From assembly GCA_963755155.1 (NCBI GenBank), contig CAVWIV010000013.1, positions 39,511 to 103,510 on the forward strand: a stretch of 64,000 bases of DNA, written 5' to 3'. Position 1 is the stretch's first letter. Each line of letters starts with the position of its first letter. Positions 7,880 to 17,050 of this stretch are shown piece after piece. A program made the translations under genes and the position numbers. The stretch is from PALSA-612 sp963755155 (lineage in GTDB: Bacteria > Actinomycetota > Thermoleophilia > Gaiellales > Gaiellaceae). The notes beneath the pieces are model-generated. The model was not told the DNA's origin and searched no databases. It saw only the letters and a program-made list of their open reading frames with translations.

Positions 7880-8740
7880 ATGCGTGTTCTCGTGGCGATC
7901 TGCACGTTCTGCGCGTCGGCAGCGCTCTTCCCGGCGCCGGCGTCCCCCGCGGCCGTGGGCGACGCCGACACCGCGGCACTCCAGGTCGCGCTGCGGGCTG
8001 CCGGTTCCTACCTGGGCACGATCGACGGCCTGCGCGGCCCGGACACAGAGGAGGCACTGGTCTCCTTCCAGGAGCGAGTGGGCCTCATGCCGGATGGCAT
8101 CGCGGGACCGCGTACGCGGCGGGCCCTCGGCGAGCTCGGCGCGCCCGACCTCGGATCGCGGCCGCTCACCATCGGCGTACGCGGCTGGGACGTCGCCGAG
8201 CTCCAGTTCAAGCTCGCCTGGCACGGCTTTCCGTCGGGGCCGTTCGACGGAGCGTTCGGGCCGCGCCTGCAGGCTGCCGTACAGCGGTTCCAGCGCTTCG
8301 CAAACATCCCGAGCATCGGCGTCGCCGGCTCGCGGACGATGGCGGCGCTCGCACGGCCGCTGCCGACGAGCCCCCTTGATGTCAGCGCGCCGGTCGCGGC
8401 GCCGGTGGGAGACGGCTTCGGGCCTCGAGGCGGCGCGTTCCATGCCGGCGTCGACTTCGTCGCCCCGGCCGGCGCGCCCGTCGTGTCAGCACGTGCCGGG
8501 CGCGTCGTATGGGCGGCCGCGCTCGGAAGCTTCGGCAACACGGTGGTCGTCCGGCACGGTCGAGGTGTGCGGACACTTTATGCCCACCTGTCGCGGATCG
8601 ACGTCGGTCTCCTCGACCGCGTGTCGACAGGCACGGGTCTCGGCCTCGTCGGCTCGACCGGGCGCTCGACCGGTCCGCATCTCCACTTCGAGGTGCGCGT
8701 GCGCGGCGCGGCCGTCGACCCGCTCGGCGCCCTCGACTAA
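7880..8740 (+). CDS. Secreted M23 endopeptidase with two peptidoglycan-binding domains
   Basis: 286 residues. A signal peptide (about 1-24) is followed by two PG_binding_1 repeats (about 30-85 and 97-155; VSFQERVGLMPDGIAGPRT, then a second FDGAFGP...FQRF unit) and a C-terminal LytM/M23 metallopeptidase. Zinc and catalytic residues are present: H188 and D192 in HAGVD, YAHL, and H267/H269 in HLHFE. It should cut peptide cross-links in peptidoglycan outside the cell membrane and act in wall remodelling. It is a lone gene facing away from tRNA-Pro. Confidence 0.93.
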   Translation: MRVLVAICTFCASAALFPAPASPAAVGDADTAALQVALRAAGSYLGTIDGLRGPDTEEALVSFQERVGLMPDGIAGPRTRRALGELGAPDLGSRPLTIGVRGWDVAELQFKLAWHGFPSGPFDGAFGPRLQAAVQRFQRFANIPSIGVAGSRTMAALARPLPTSPLDVSAPVAAPVGDGFGPRGGAFHAGVDFVAPAGAPVVSARAGRVVWAAALGSFGNTVVVRHGRGVRTLYAHLSRIDVGLLDRVSTGTGLGLVGSTGRSTGPHLHFEVRVRGAAVDPLGALD

Positions 8741-8818
8741 CACTCTCCTTACAAGGTCTGAACTGAGGTGTGCCAGTTCTGCGCCAATGCATCCACACAG
8801 GCGGGCGGACGGGCCGGG

Positions 8819-9115
8819 CTAGCCGAGGCGCTTGTAGAGGCGGTCGACGAGGTCGGGCATCCGCTCGAGGCGCTCGGTGATCACGCGCACGCGGTACTCG
8901 AGAAAGTGCTCGGGCTCGACACCGAGAGCCTGCGCCAGCCGCGCGAGTATGTCGTTCGAGGGGACGGGCCGGTTACCGTGCATGATGTGGTTGAGATAGC
9001 CGGCGGACAGGCCAGTCTTCGCGGCAAGGCCTCGGAACGTCACGCCCGTCTCGGCCATGAGCCTGATCGCCGTCTCGCCGAAGGGCCGCTCGCTGAACCG
9101 CCGCCTCTTGGCCAC
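8819..9115 (-). CDS. XRE-family helix-turn-helix regulator
   Basis: 98 residues. The helix-turn-helix spans about 26-70 (FRGLAAKTGLSAGYLNHIMHG, then NDILARLAQALGVEPEHFLEY). The GTG start shares one base with the proS stop (TAGTG), so it is translationally coupled and is the last gene of the murA-to-proS run. The C-terminus is short, with no ligand domain. Targets are unknown; the convergent gap 8741-8818 holds nothing clear. Confidence 0.85.
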   Translation of the reverse strand: MAKRRRFSERPFGETAIRLMAETGVTFRGLAAKTGLSAGYLNHIMHGNRPVPSNDILARLAQALGVEPEHFLEYRVRVITERLERMPDLVDRLYKRLG

Positions 9116-10767
9116 TAGACCTCCACCTCGTCGAGCTTCACGCGCCTCTCCTCGCCAGTCTGACGCACGAGCATGTCGACCGCGCCATCCTCGAGCGTCT
9201 TCTTGCCCACGGTGATGCGGTAGGGGCAGCCGATGAGGTCGGCGTCGGCGAACTTCTCGCCGGCGCGGAGCTCGCGGTCGTCGAGCAGGACGGCCGCGCC
9301 GGCCGTCTCGAGCCGCTGCGCGAGCGACTCGGCCTGCTCCTCGAGGCCGGGGAGGGCCACGAGGTGCACGTCGTAGGGCGCGATCGAGGGCGGCCAGGCA
9401 GCGATCCCGCGCTCATCGTGGTTCTGCTCGATCACCGCCGCGATTATGCGGCCTGGGCCGATGCCGTAACTTCCGCCGAGGAGGGGTTTCTCGCGCCCGT
9501 CCTCGTCGAGGAAGGTCGCGTCGAGGCCGGAGCTGTACTTGTCGCCGAAGTTGAAGATGTGGCCGACCTCGATCGCGGTCTGGAACTGGAGAGCCCCGCC
9601 GCACTCGGGACAGCGGTCGCCCTCGAGCGGCTCGCGGATGTCGGCGAAGCGCGGCTCGTAGTCGCGGCCGGCCTGCACGCCGCGCAGGTGGAAGCCGTCG
9701 CGGTTCGCGCCGGTGACGAACTCGCCCTCCCGGAGCGTCTCGTCGGCGATCACGTCGCCGTTGAACCCGACCGGGCCGAGCGAGCCTCCGGAGGCGCCGA
9801 ACGCTGCCCGAACGTCCTCCTCGGTCGACGGCAGCGAGCCGATCTTCAGCGCCGAGAGGAGCTTCGACTCGGAGAGCCGGTCATCACCACGCAGGAGGGC
9901 GAGCACGACCGTTCCGTCCTCGGTCGTCACCGGCATCGCCTTCGTCGTGGCCGCCACGTCGATGCCGAGGAACGCCCCGAGCGCCTCGCATGTGACGACG
10001 CCGGGCGTCTCGACCTCCTCCGGCTTGCCGAGGACCTGCGGGAGCTCGGGGGCGCGAGGGATGCCCTTTGCGATCTCCGCGTCGGCCGCGTAGTCGCCGC
10101 GCTCGCAGCGAACGAGCGTGTTCTCGCCCGACCCCGAGGGAGCGAGGTAGTCGATCGTCAGCTCGCCGCCCATGACCCCGCTCTCCGCCTTGACCGCGTG
10201 CGCTTCCACGCCGCACCGGTCGAAGATCCGTACGTAGGCATCGTGGTTTCGCCAGAAGCTCGCCTCGGAGCTGTCCTGGTCGCGATCGAACGAGTACGCG
10301 TCCTTCATGATGAACTCGCGTACACGGAGGAGCCCGCCGCGCGGGCGCGGCTCGTCGCGGTCCTTCACGGAGAAGTGGTACCAGAGCTGCGGCAGCTCCT
10401 TGTACGAGCGAATCTCACGCGCATGGAACGTGAACGTCTCCTCGTGCGTGAATGGCAGGAGGAAGCGCCGGCCGTTGCGGTCGGTCACGTGGAAGATCTC
10501 GGGGATCTTGTCGCGGCCGGTGGCCTCCCAGAGCTCGATCGGCGTCAGCAGCGGGCAGAGGAACTCCTGAGCGCCGATCGCGTCCATCTCGTCGCGGATG
10601 ATCTGCTCGACCTTGCGATGGATCCGCCAGCCGAGCGGAAGGTAGCTCCATAGCCCTGCGCTCACCTGGCGAATGAAGCCACCGCGCACGAGCAGCTTGT
10701 GGCTCGCCGCCTCGGCGTCGGCCGGGTCATCGCGCAGGGTAGGCAGGAAGAGCTGTGACGCCCTCAT
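9115..10767 (-). CDS. proS: Prolyl-tRNA synthetase
   Basis: Class II aminoacyl-tRNA synthetase of 550 residues, the bacterial form with an inserted editing (INS) domain at about 225-385. Class II signatures are seen: LLVRGGFIRQVSAGLWSYLPLG (motif 1 region), RDEPRPRGGLLRVREFIMKDAYSF (motif 2) and GSYGIGPGRIIAAVIEQ (motif 3). A C-terminal anticodon-binding domain begins near DVHLVAL. It follows ispG after 9 bases, and the XRE gene overlaps its stop. Confidence 0.97.
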   Translation of the reverse strand: MRASQLFLPTLRDDPADAEAASHKLLVRGGFIRQVSAGLWSYLPLGWRIHRKVEQIIRDEMDAIGAQEFLCPLLTPIELWEATGRDKIPEIFHVTDRNGRRFLLPFTHEETFTFHAREIRSYKELPQLWYHFSVKDRDEPRPRGGLLRVREFIMKDAYSFDRDQDSSEASFWRNHDAYVRIFDRCGVEAHAVKAESGVMGGELTIDYLAPSGSGENTLVRCERGDYAADAEIAKGIPRAPELPQVLGKPEEVETPGVVTCEALGAFLGIDVAATTKAMPVTTEDGTVVLALLRGDDRLSESKLLSALKIGSLPSTEEDVRAAFGASGGSLGPVGFNGDVIADETLREGEFVTGANRDGFHLRGVQAGRDYEPRFADIREPLEGDRCPECGGALQFQTAIEVGHIFNFGDKYSSGLDATFLDEDGREKPLLGGSYGIGPGRIIAAVIEQNHDERGIAAWPPSIAPYDVHLVALPGLEEQAESLAQRLETAGAAVLLDDRELRAGEKFADADLIGCPYRITVGKKTLEDGAVDMLVRQTGEERRVKLDEVEV

Positions 10768-10776
10768 CCGGGCAGG

Positions 10777-11910
10777 TTAGTCCAGCGGGATCATCGACGC
10801 TTCGGCCATGGCGAGCGCCGCCGGCTTCGCCATCTTCAAGCGTTTCGGCCGCTGCATGCCGCCCGCGATCCACGCGTCGATCTCGCCGAACAGCTCGTCT
10901 ACGAGCACGTCCGACGGCACTTTCTTCAGCACACGGCCGTGCGCATACACGAAGCCGACATCGCGGCCGCCGGCGATGCCGAAGTCGGCATCCCCCGCCT
11001 CGCCGGGCCCGTTGACGGCGCAGCCGAGCACGGCGACCTCGAACGCCTCCGCATAGCCATCCAGGCGCTCTTCGACCTTCTCCGCGAGCTGCTCGACGCC
11101 GACGTTGTCGCGGCCGCACGAAGGGCAGGCGATGAGTATCGGGCCTCGCTCGCGCAGGCCGAGGGACTTGAGGATCTCCCAGGCGACCTTGACCTCCTCC
11201 ACGGGATCCGCCGTGAGCGAGACGCGCATCGTGTCGCCGATCCCATCCGCGAGCAGCGCGCCCATGCCTACGGCGCTCTTGATGCTGCCCGCGAACGGCG
11301 TCCCCGCCTCGGTGACGCCGAGATGGAGCGGGTACGGAACCTTCGCCGAGAGCATCCGGTACGCGCGGATCATCGTCGGCACGTGGCTCGACTTCACCGA
11401 GATCTTGAAGTCGCGGTAGTCGAGCGCCTCGAGCAGCCGCACCTCCTCGAGCGCCGCCTCGACGAGCGCCTCGGCCTGGTCCTCCTGGGCGAGAGCAGTC
11501 AAGTGTTTCGGCAAGGAACCCGAGTTCGCGCCGATGCGCATCGGGATTCCCGCTCGCTGCGCGGCCTTCACCACGAGCTCGACCTTGTCGGGGCCGCCGA
11601 TGTTGCCGGGGTTGATGCGTACGGCGGCGACGCCGCCTGCTATGGCCTTCAGGGCAAGCGAGGCGTTGAAGTGGATGTCCGCGATGACCGGGAGTGGCGA
11701 CAGGCGGACGATCTTCGGCAGCGCGTCGGCGTCCTCGGTCTTGGGGACAGCCACGCGCACGACCTCGCAGCCCGCCGACGCGAGGGCCGCGATCTGCGCC
11801 GTCGTCGCCTCGACGTCGTGCGTCTTCGTCAGCGTCATCGACTGCACGACGACGGGCGCACCTGCGCCGATCGCGACGCCGCCGACCGAGATCTGGCGCT
11901 CGCTGGCCAT
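10777..11910 (-). CDS. ispG: 4-hydroxy-3-methylbut-2-enyl diphosphate synthase
   Basis: Iron-sulfur enzyme of the methylerythritol phosphate pathway that converts the cyclic diphosphate MEcPP to HMBPP. 377 residues. The N-terminal TIM barrel carries PVVVQSMT and RINPGNIGG; the C-terminal cluster domain has CPSCGR and LGCAVNGPGEA, supplying the cysteines. The ATG overlaps the rseP stop. Its position between rseP and proS, with dxr nearby, is the common actinobacterial arrangement. Confidence 0.97.
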   Translation of the reverse strand: MASERQISVGGVAIGAGAPVVVQSMTLTKTHDVEATTAQIAALASAGCEVVRVAVPKTEDADALPKIVRLSPLPVIADIHFNASLALKAIAGGVAAVRINPGNIGGPDKVELVVKAAQRAGIPMRIGANSGSLPKHLTALAQEDQAEALVEAALEEVRLLEALDYRDFKISVKSSHVPTMIRAYRMLSAKVPYPLHLGVTEAGTPFAGSIKSAVGMGALLADGIGDTMRVSLTADPVEEVKVAWEILKSLGLRERGPILIACPSCGRDNVGVEQLAEKVEERLDGYAEAFEVAVLGCAVNGPGEAGDADFGIAGGRDVGFVYAHGRVLKKVPSDVLVDELFGEIDAWIAGGMQRPKRLKMAKPAALAMAEASMIPLD

Positions 11911-13109
11911 CAGCCTCCCTCTCGACCTCCCAGATCATTGCTGAGGCCGATGAAGAAGAGCAGCAGCACGACCGCGATGCCCACCGCCGAGACACGCTCG
12001 TAGATCTCGCGCCGAATCGCCTGGCCGCGCACCTTCTCCGCAACGGCGAACACGATGTGACCTCCGTCGAGAGGCAGCAGCGGCAGGAGATTAAGCAGGC
12101 CGAGCGAGAGGCTGATGAACGCGAGCACGGCGAGGTACGACTCCCAGCCCCGGTCAACCGCCGACGACGACTCGTCAACGATGCCGATCGGGCTCGCGAT
12201 TTGCTCGCGTCCCTCCTTGTGGATGATGTTGGCCAGCGACTTCCCGATCTCGCCGGTCAGCCGCACCGTGAGCAGTACCGACTCCTGCCACGACTCGACG
12301 AACCCGAACGGCTCCCCGCCCAGCACGAAGCCCAGGCGGTACACGTCGTCATCGAGCTTCGCGCGCACGGGACCGAGCAGCACGCGCTCGCCGTCACGCA
12401 GGACGAGGAGGATCAATGCGCCTCCCTCCGAGCCGGAGATGCGCTCGGTGATCTGTGAGGGTGTGACCCGGGCGCCGTCGATCTCGAGGATCCTGTCCCC
12501 CGGCAGCAGACCCACCTCCTGCGCCGGACGGCCGTCGATGACGTCCGCCACCACGGTCGTCGGCTTACCGCCCGCGGACATGAGCACGATCGCAAAGATC
12601 ACGACCGCGAAGGCGAGGTTCGTGGCGGGACCGGCGGCGATGGCGACGATCCGCTTCCAGATGGGCTGCCGCCAGTACGCGTCGTGGGACAGGCTGTCTC
12701 CGATGTGGCGCACTCCGCGCCGCGTGCCGTTCGAGGAGTCGTCGCCCGCAGCCGTGGAGAAGGCTTCCAGCTCGACTCTCGCCTGGTCGAAGTCGTCCGC
12801 CGCCAGCGAGCGCTTCAGCCGTTCCGCCGGGCCGACTAGCTCCGGCGCGTCGCGGATCGCGCCGCCGAAGAACGCGTCCACGTCGGACGCCTGAGGCCGG
12901 GTCATGCCGGGGATCGTCACGTAGCCGCCGAGAGGGACGGCACGGAACGCGTAGTCGATGTCGTTCCGCCGCACCTTCGCGAGCGGCGGCCCGAAGCCGA
13001 TCGAGAAGCCGCGCGGCCTCATGCCGACCGCGAGCGCGGCGCCGAAGTGCCCGACCTCGTGGATGAAGATCAAGAGCGCCAACCCCAGGATCGCAACGAA
13101 GATGCTCAT
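11910..13109 (-). CDS. rseP: Site-2 intramembrane metalloprotease
   Basis: RIP-type protease that cuts membrane-bound anti-sigma factors or signal-peptide remnants. 399 residues. The first membrane helix contains the zinc motif HEVGH (17-21); a PDZ domain (about 175-265, with GLLPGDRILEIDG) follows; the last helices contain the third zinc-ligand motif NLLPLLPLDGGH. About 75 extra residues (about 68-145, acidic and Ala-rich) lie between GGYVTIPGM and WKRIVAIAAGPATN. Its ATG overlaps the dxr stop (ATGA). Confidence 0.94.
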   Translation of the reverse strand: MSIFVAILGLALLIFIHEVGHFGAALAVGMRPRGFSIGFGPPLAKVRRNDIDYAFRAVPLGGYVTIPGMTRPQASDVDAFFGGAIRDAPELVGPAERLKRSLAADDFDQARVELEAFSTAAGDDSSNGTRRGVRHIGDSLSHDAYWRQPIWKRIVAIAAGPATNLAFAVVIFAIVLMSAGGKPTTVVADVIDGRPAQEVGLLPGDRILEIDGARVTPSQITERISGSEGGALILLVLRDGERVLLGPVRAKLDDDVYRLGFVLGGEPFGFVESWQESVLLTVRLTGEIGKSLANIIHKEGREQIASPIGIVDESSSAVDRGWESYLAVLAFISLSLGLLNLLPLLPLDGGHIVFAVAEKVRGQAIRREIYERVSAVGIAVVLLLFFIGLSNDLGGREGG

Positions 13110-14164
13110 GCGCGGGACAGCGCTCCTTCGGCGTACGAGCGGGTCTGCGCGTCGGCCGCCGTGAGCTCCTCGACGTCCCGGGCGGGGCTCAGGTCGAGCG
13201 TCTGGAGCGCCGCGCTCACGATCTCGGCGATATCGGCAAATCGGATGCGCTCCTCGAGGAACGCCTCGACGGCGACCTCGTTCGCGGCGTTGAAGACGCA
13301 GGGCGCCGTCCCGCCGCGCTCGCCTGCCTCACGCGCGAGTGCGAGCAGCGGAAACGCCTCGAGGTCGGGTGCGTGGAACTCGAGCGTGAGGGCTGTCAGG
13401 TCGAGAGGCGGCACGGGTGTGGCTGCTCGCTCCGGGTACGTGAGTGCGTACGAGATCGGGACACGCATATCGGGGTAGCCGAGATGCGCAAGCGCACCGC
13501 CGTCACGAAAGCGCACAAGGGCGTGCACGATCGACGTCGGGTGGACAACGACCTCCAGCCGGTCGTACGGCAGGCCGAACAGGAAGTGCGCCTCGATCAG
13601 CTCGAGCCCCTTGTTCGCAAGCGTGGCGGAGTCGACCGTGATCTTCGGGCCCATGTTCCACGTGGGATGGGCGAGCGCCTCATCCGGCGTCACGTCCACG
13701 AGCTCGTCGGCCGAACGGCCGCGGAACGGCCCGCCGGACGCCGTGAGCACGAGCGAGTGGACGGTCTCGCGATTGCGTCCCTCGAGGCACTGGAAGGCCG
13801 CCGAGTGCTCGGAGTCCACCGGCAGCAGCAACCCTCCTCCCCGCTCCTGTGCGGCAAGCGCGAGCTCGCCGGCGGCGACGAGGCTCTCCTTGTTCGCGAG
13901 CGCGAGATCGACGCCGGCCTCGAGCGACCACAGGGTCGCCGGCAGCCCGGCGAAGCCGACGACGGCATTCAGGACGACGTCGGGCTGAGCACGCTCGAGC
14001 AGCTCCGTGAGGTCACCGCCGACCTGTGTCAGCGGCGCCAGGCCGTCGACGGACTGCGTGCCGGAGGCCGCGGCGACGAGCTCGAGCTCCGGGTGAGCGG
14101 AGACGATCTCGATCGCCTGGCGACCGATCGACCCGGTCGCTCCCAGCAGGGCGACGCGTTTCAC
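13106..14164 (-). CDS. dxr: 1-deoxy-D-xylulose 5-phosphate reductoisomerase
   Basis: NADPH-dependent first committed enzyme of the methylerythritol phosphate route to isoprenoids. 352 residues, slightly shorter than usual (about 390). NADPH loop: LLGATGSIGRQ. Catalytic region: LANKESLVAAGE, PVDSEHSA, TASGGPFRG and NMGPKITVDSATLANKGLE, with the metal-binding D-E set intact. It overlaps rseP by 4 bases and starts 22 bases after the cdsA stop. Confidence 0.97.
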   Translation of the reverse strand: MKRVALLGATGSIGRQAIEIVSAHPELELVAAASGTQSVDGLAPLTQVGGDLTELLERAQPDVVLNAVVGFAGLPATLWSLEAGVDLALANKESLVAAGELALAAQERGGGLLLPVDSEHSAAFQCLEGRNRETVHSLVLTASGGPFRGRSADELVDVTPDEALAHPTWNMGPKITVDSATLANKGLELIEAHFLFGLPYDRLEVVVHPTSIVHALVRFRDGGALAHLGYPDMRVPISYALTYPERAATPVPPLDLTALTLEFHAPDLEAFPLLALAREAGERGGTAPCVFNAANEVAVEAFLEERIRFADIAEIVSAALQTLDLSPARDVEELTAADAQTRSYAEGALSRA

Positions 14165-14186
14165 GCCCGCAGTGTAGGGCCGTCCA

Positions 14187-14987
14187 TCAGGTCAAGAACG
14201 CGTATACGGCGAAGTACGCGGCCGGGAAGGCGAAGAGGATCGCATCGACGCGGTCGAGCACGCCTCCGTGCCCCGCCAGCAGACGGCCCGAGTCCTTCAC
14301 GCCCATGTCGCGCTTGAGCATCGACTCGAAGAGGTCGCCCAGCGGAGCGGCGATGGCCACGACGACGCCGAGCAGGAGCGACTGGCCGATGGTGAGGAAC
14401 GCGTCGCGGTCCTCGTACAGGGCGACGAACACCACGAGCACCGCCGCGAGCGTGCCGAAGACGAAGCCCTCCCACGTCTTTCCCGGCGAGATCGCGGGCG
14501 CGAGCTTGTGCCGCCCGAGCGCGCGGCCGCCGAAGTACGCCGCGGTGTCGTCGGCGAAGATCGCGAGCAGCACGGCAAGCGAGACGACGAAGCCGAACTC
14601 CGGCGTGTCCCGCAGCAGCAGCACGCACCCGAGCCCGAAGCCGATCCACGCCGTGCCGAGCAGAGTCACGCCAACCGACACTGTCGGCGAGCCCAGCGTT
14701 GCGGCGAGCCCCTTGAGCAGGAACGCGAGAGCGAGCGTGCCGAGCAGGGCCGCGATCGCCCATACGAGCTCGCCGTCCTGAACGGCGACGAGCAATGCCG
14801 CAATGCCGGCGTAGCCCGCCAGGGGGATCGGGCGCAGCGGCTTCGTCATGACGAAGAACTCGTGGAGCGCCAGCAGCGCCGCCGGCAGCACGAGCGCGAA
14901 CAGCCACCAGCCTCCCGCCCAGAGCGCCGCGAGCACGAGCGGCAGCCCGACGGCGGCGATGGCGACGCGGGAGACGAGCGGGCTCAT
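14187..14987 (-). CDS. cdsA: Phosphatidate cytidylyltransferase
   Basis: Makes CDP-diacylglycerol, the precursor of all phospholipids, in the inner membrane. 266 residues with about eight hydrophobic helices. The family signature near the C-terminus is clear: LKRDMGVKDSGRLLAGHGG, then LDRVDAILFAFP. The ATG overlaps the uppS stop (ATGA). Its product feeds the pgsA-like enzyme found elsewhere in the window. Confidence 0.95.
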   Translation of the reverse strand: MSPLVSRVAIAAVGLPLVLAALWAGGWWLFALVLPAALLALHEFFVMTKPLRPIPLAGYAGIAALLVAVQDGELVWAIAALLGTLALAFLLKGLAATLGSPTVSVGVTLLGTAWIGFGLGCVLLLRDTPEFGFVVSLAVLLAIFADDTAAYFGGRALGRHKLAPAISPGKTWEGFVFGTLAAVLVVFVALYEDRDAFLTIGQSLLLGVVVAIAAPLGDLFESMLKRDMGVKDSGRLLAGHGGVLDRVDAILFAFPAAYFAVYAFLT

Positions 14988-15640
14988 CTTCCGCCGAAGC
15001 GGCGGCGGCGGCGGGCGTACGCCGACAGGGCGGACTCGAGGTCTCTCGGCGAGAAGTCCGGCCAGTGGCTGTCGACGAACACGAGCTCCGTGTACGCGAG
15101 CTGCCAGAGCAGGAAGTTCGAGACGCGCAGCTCGCCCGAGGTGCGAATGAGGAGGTCGGGGTCGGGCATCTCGGGCGCATTGAGGTACGCGGCGAAGACG
15201 TTCTCGTCGATCTCCCTCGGCTCGACCCCGGACTCGACGAGCTTCCGCGCCGCCTCGACGATCTCGGCCCGCCCGCCGTAGTCGAACGCAATCCAGAGCC
15301 GCAGCCGGCTGTTCTCGGTCGTCTGCCGCTCGAGGCTCGCCATCTTGCGCTGCAGCTCCTCGGGGGCGCGGTCGCGACGCCCGATGAAGCGGACTCTCAC
15401 GCCCTGGCGAACGAGGTCGGGAAACTCGCGCTCGATCGTCTCGCCGAAGATCGCCATGAGCGTGTCGACCTCGTCGCGGGTACGCGACCAGTTTTCCGTG
15501 GAGAAGGCGTAGACCGCGAGTGACTCGACATCGAGGTCGATCGCCGCCTCGACAGCCCGGCGAAGCGCTTTCGTGCCGGCCCGGTGACCTTCTGCGACCG
15601 ACAGCCCGCGGCGGCGCGCCCAGCGGCCGTTGCCGTCCAT
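14984..15640 (-). CDS. uppS: Undecaprenyl diphosphate synthase, 5' end uncertain
   Basis: Makes the C55 lipid carrier for cell-wall synthesis. The visible frame opens at MDGNGRWARRRGL, the active-site loop whose Asp binds Mg. Other conserved parts are LAVYAFSTENW and the C-terminal SELRVSNFLLWQLAYTELVF. Homologues have about 25 further residues ending in VAII before MDGNG. VAII is encoded directly upstream in the same frame, but no ATG, GTG or TTG lies between it and the frr stop. A TTG-started neighbouring frame (MNLLTRIRSLW...) would join if one base were missing in GCGCGCGC near 15660. I suspect a sequence error; the true gene would start near 15738. Confidence 0.9.
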   Translation of the reverse strand: MDGNGRWARRRGLSVAEGHRAGTKALRRAVEAAIDLDVESLAVYAFSTENWSRTRDEVDTLMAIFGETIEREFPDLVRQGVRVRFIGRRDRAPEELQRKMASLERQTTENSRLRLWIAFDYGGRAEIVEAARKLVESGVEPREIDENVFAAYLNAPEMPDPDLLIRTSGELRVSNFLLWQLAYTELVFVDSHWPDFSPRDLESALSAYARRRRRFGGR

Positions 15641-15751
15641 GATGATCGCGACCGAGCGCGCGCGATCGGAGAGCTCGGACTCTCCTCCTCGGGCGGCCGG
15701 GTCGTCCAGAGCGAGCGGATGCGAGTGAGCAGGTTCAAGGAGGCCGCCGCC

Positions 15752-16309
15752 TCAGACTTCCATGATCTCTGCTTCTTTTCGCTTGAGCAGCTCGTCGATC
15801 TTGTGCGTGTGGTCGTCCGTGAGCTTCTGGACCCGATCCTCCGCGCGGTGCTCCTCGTCGACACCGACCTGCCCCGAGCTGACGAGCTCCTTCAGGTCGT
15901 GCATGACGTCGCGGCGGACGTTGCGGACGGCGACGCGCCCCTCCTCGGCGAGGTGGCGCACGACCTTCACGAGCTCCTTGCGCCGCTCCTCGGTCAGCTG
16001 CGGGATGGGAAGCCGGATGATCTTGCCGTCGTTCGCGGGCTGGAGCCCGAGGTCGGACTCCATGATCGCCTTCTCGATGCCCTTCAGCGACGTGGGGTCG
16101 AACGGCTGCACGGTGAGCAGCCGCGGCTCGGGCGCGTTGATGGTCGCGAGCTGCTGGAGCGGCGTCGCCTGGCCGTAGTAGTCGACCTGAATGCGCTCGA
16201 GCAGCGCCGACGACGCCCGTCCCGTGCGCACGCCGTTGAACTCGTGCTGCGTCGTCTCCACGGACTTGTCCATGCGGCGAATTGCGTCAGCGATGAAGTC
16301 GTCGATCAT
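15752..16309 (-). CDS. frr: Ribosome recycling factor
   Basis: Splits post-termination ribosomes together with EF-G. 185 residues, the standard length. Conserved segments: RTGRASSALLERIQVDYYG, PFDPTSLKGIEKAI, and IRLPIPQLTEERRKELVKVVRHLAEEG split over two lines of the fold; the C-terminal helix ends AEIMEV. ATG at 16309 overlaps the pyrH stop by 4 bases. The rpsB-tsf-pyrH-frr order is universal in many bacteria. Confidence 0.97.
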   Translation of the reverse strand: MIDDFIADAIRRMDKSVETTQHEFNGVRTGRASSALLERIQVDYYGQATPLQQLATINAPEPRLLTVQPFDPTSLKGIEKAIMESDLGLQPANDGKIIRLPIPQLTEERRKELVKVVRHLAEEGRVAVRNVRRDVMHDLKELVSSGQVGVDEEHRAEDRVQKLTDDHTHKIDELLKRKEAEIMEV

Positions 16310-17049
16310 CGGCTGGCTCCCTCGGTCGCGGTTTCGCGGCTCTGAATGATGGTTCCTACACGTTCTCCGCGCGCCGCGCGGCCGATCGTGCCTTCCTCGA
16401 GGGCGAACACGAGGATCGGCAGGCCGTTGTCCATGCACAGCGACAGCGCCGTCGTGTCCATGACCCTGAGGCCTCGCTCGATCGCCTCCAGGTGTGTGAG
16501 CTCGGGAATGAACGACGCGTTCGGATCCAGGCGCGGGTCGCCGTCGTAGACGCCGTCGACCGCGTTCTTCGCCATGAGGATCGCCTCGGCGCCGATCTCG
16601 AGCGCTCGCAGAGCGGCGGCCGTGTCCGTCGTGAAGAACGGGTTGCCCGTGCCGCCGGCGAACAGCACGATGCGGCCCTTCTCGAGGTGGCGCATCGCGC
16701 GCCGCCGGATGTACGGCTCGGCGACCTCCGCGACGGTGAGCGCCGACAGCACGCGTGTCTGCGCACCCCGCCGCTCCAGGGCATCCTGGACGGTGAGCGA
16801 GTTGAGGACGCTCGCGAGCATTCCCGCGTAGTCGGCGGTGGCGCGATCCATGCCGGCCGCCGCGCGATCCATGCCGCGGATGATGTTCCCGCCGCCGACG
16901 ACGATCGCGACCTCGACGCCCGACTCGTGGACGGACACGATCTCACCGGCGAGCGACTCGACCCGCTCCTGGTCGATGCCGAACTCGCGGTCGCCGCTCA
17001 GGGCCTCGCCGGAGAGCTTGAGGATTACGCGGGAGAACGGGGGGCTCAC
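16306..17049 (-). CDS. pyrH: Uridylate kinase
   Basis: Phosphorylates UMP to UDP; a hexameric amino-acid-kinase-fold enzyme. 247 residues. Signatures: RVILKLSGEALSG at the N-terminus, VVGGGNIIRG, GTGNPFFTTDTAAALRA and the C-terminal VMDTTALSLC. The GTG start at 17049 comes one base after the tsf stop, so the genes are coupled. No unusual residues noted. Confidence 0.97.
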   Translation of the reverse strand: MSPPFSRVILKLSGEALSGDREFGIDQERVESLAGEIVSVHESGVEVAIVVGGGNIIRGMDRAAAGMDRATADYAGMLASVLNSLTVQDALERRGAQTRVLSALTVAEVAEPYIRRRAMRHLEKGRIVLFAGGTGNPFFTTDTAAALRALEIGAEAILMAKNAVDGVYDGDPRLDPNASFIPELTHLEAIERGLRVMDTTALSLCMDNGLPILVFALEEGTIGRAARGERVGTIIQSRETATEGASR

Positions 17050-17050
17050 G

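Noticed and set aside
6422..8443. 673-codon minus-strand open frame across hutF, GH99-like gene, tRNA-Pro and M23
   Set aside because: It crosses a tRNA and contains only compositional bias; the real minus gene here is 6604-7629 in another frame.
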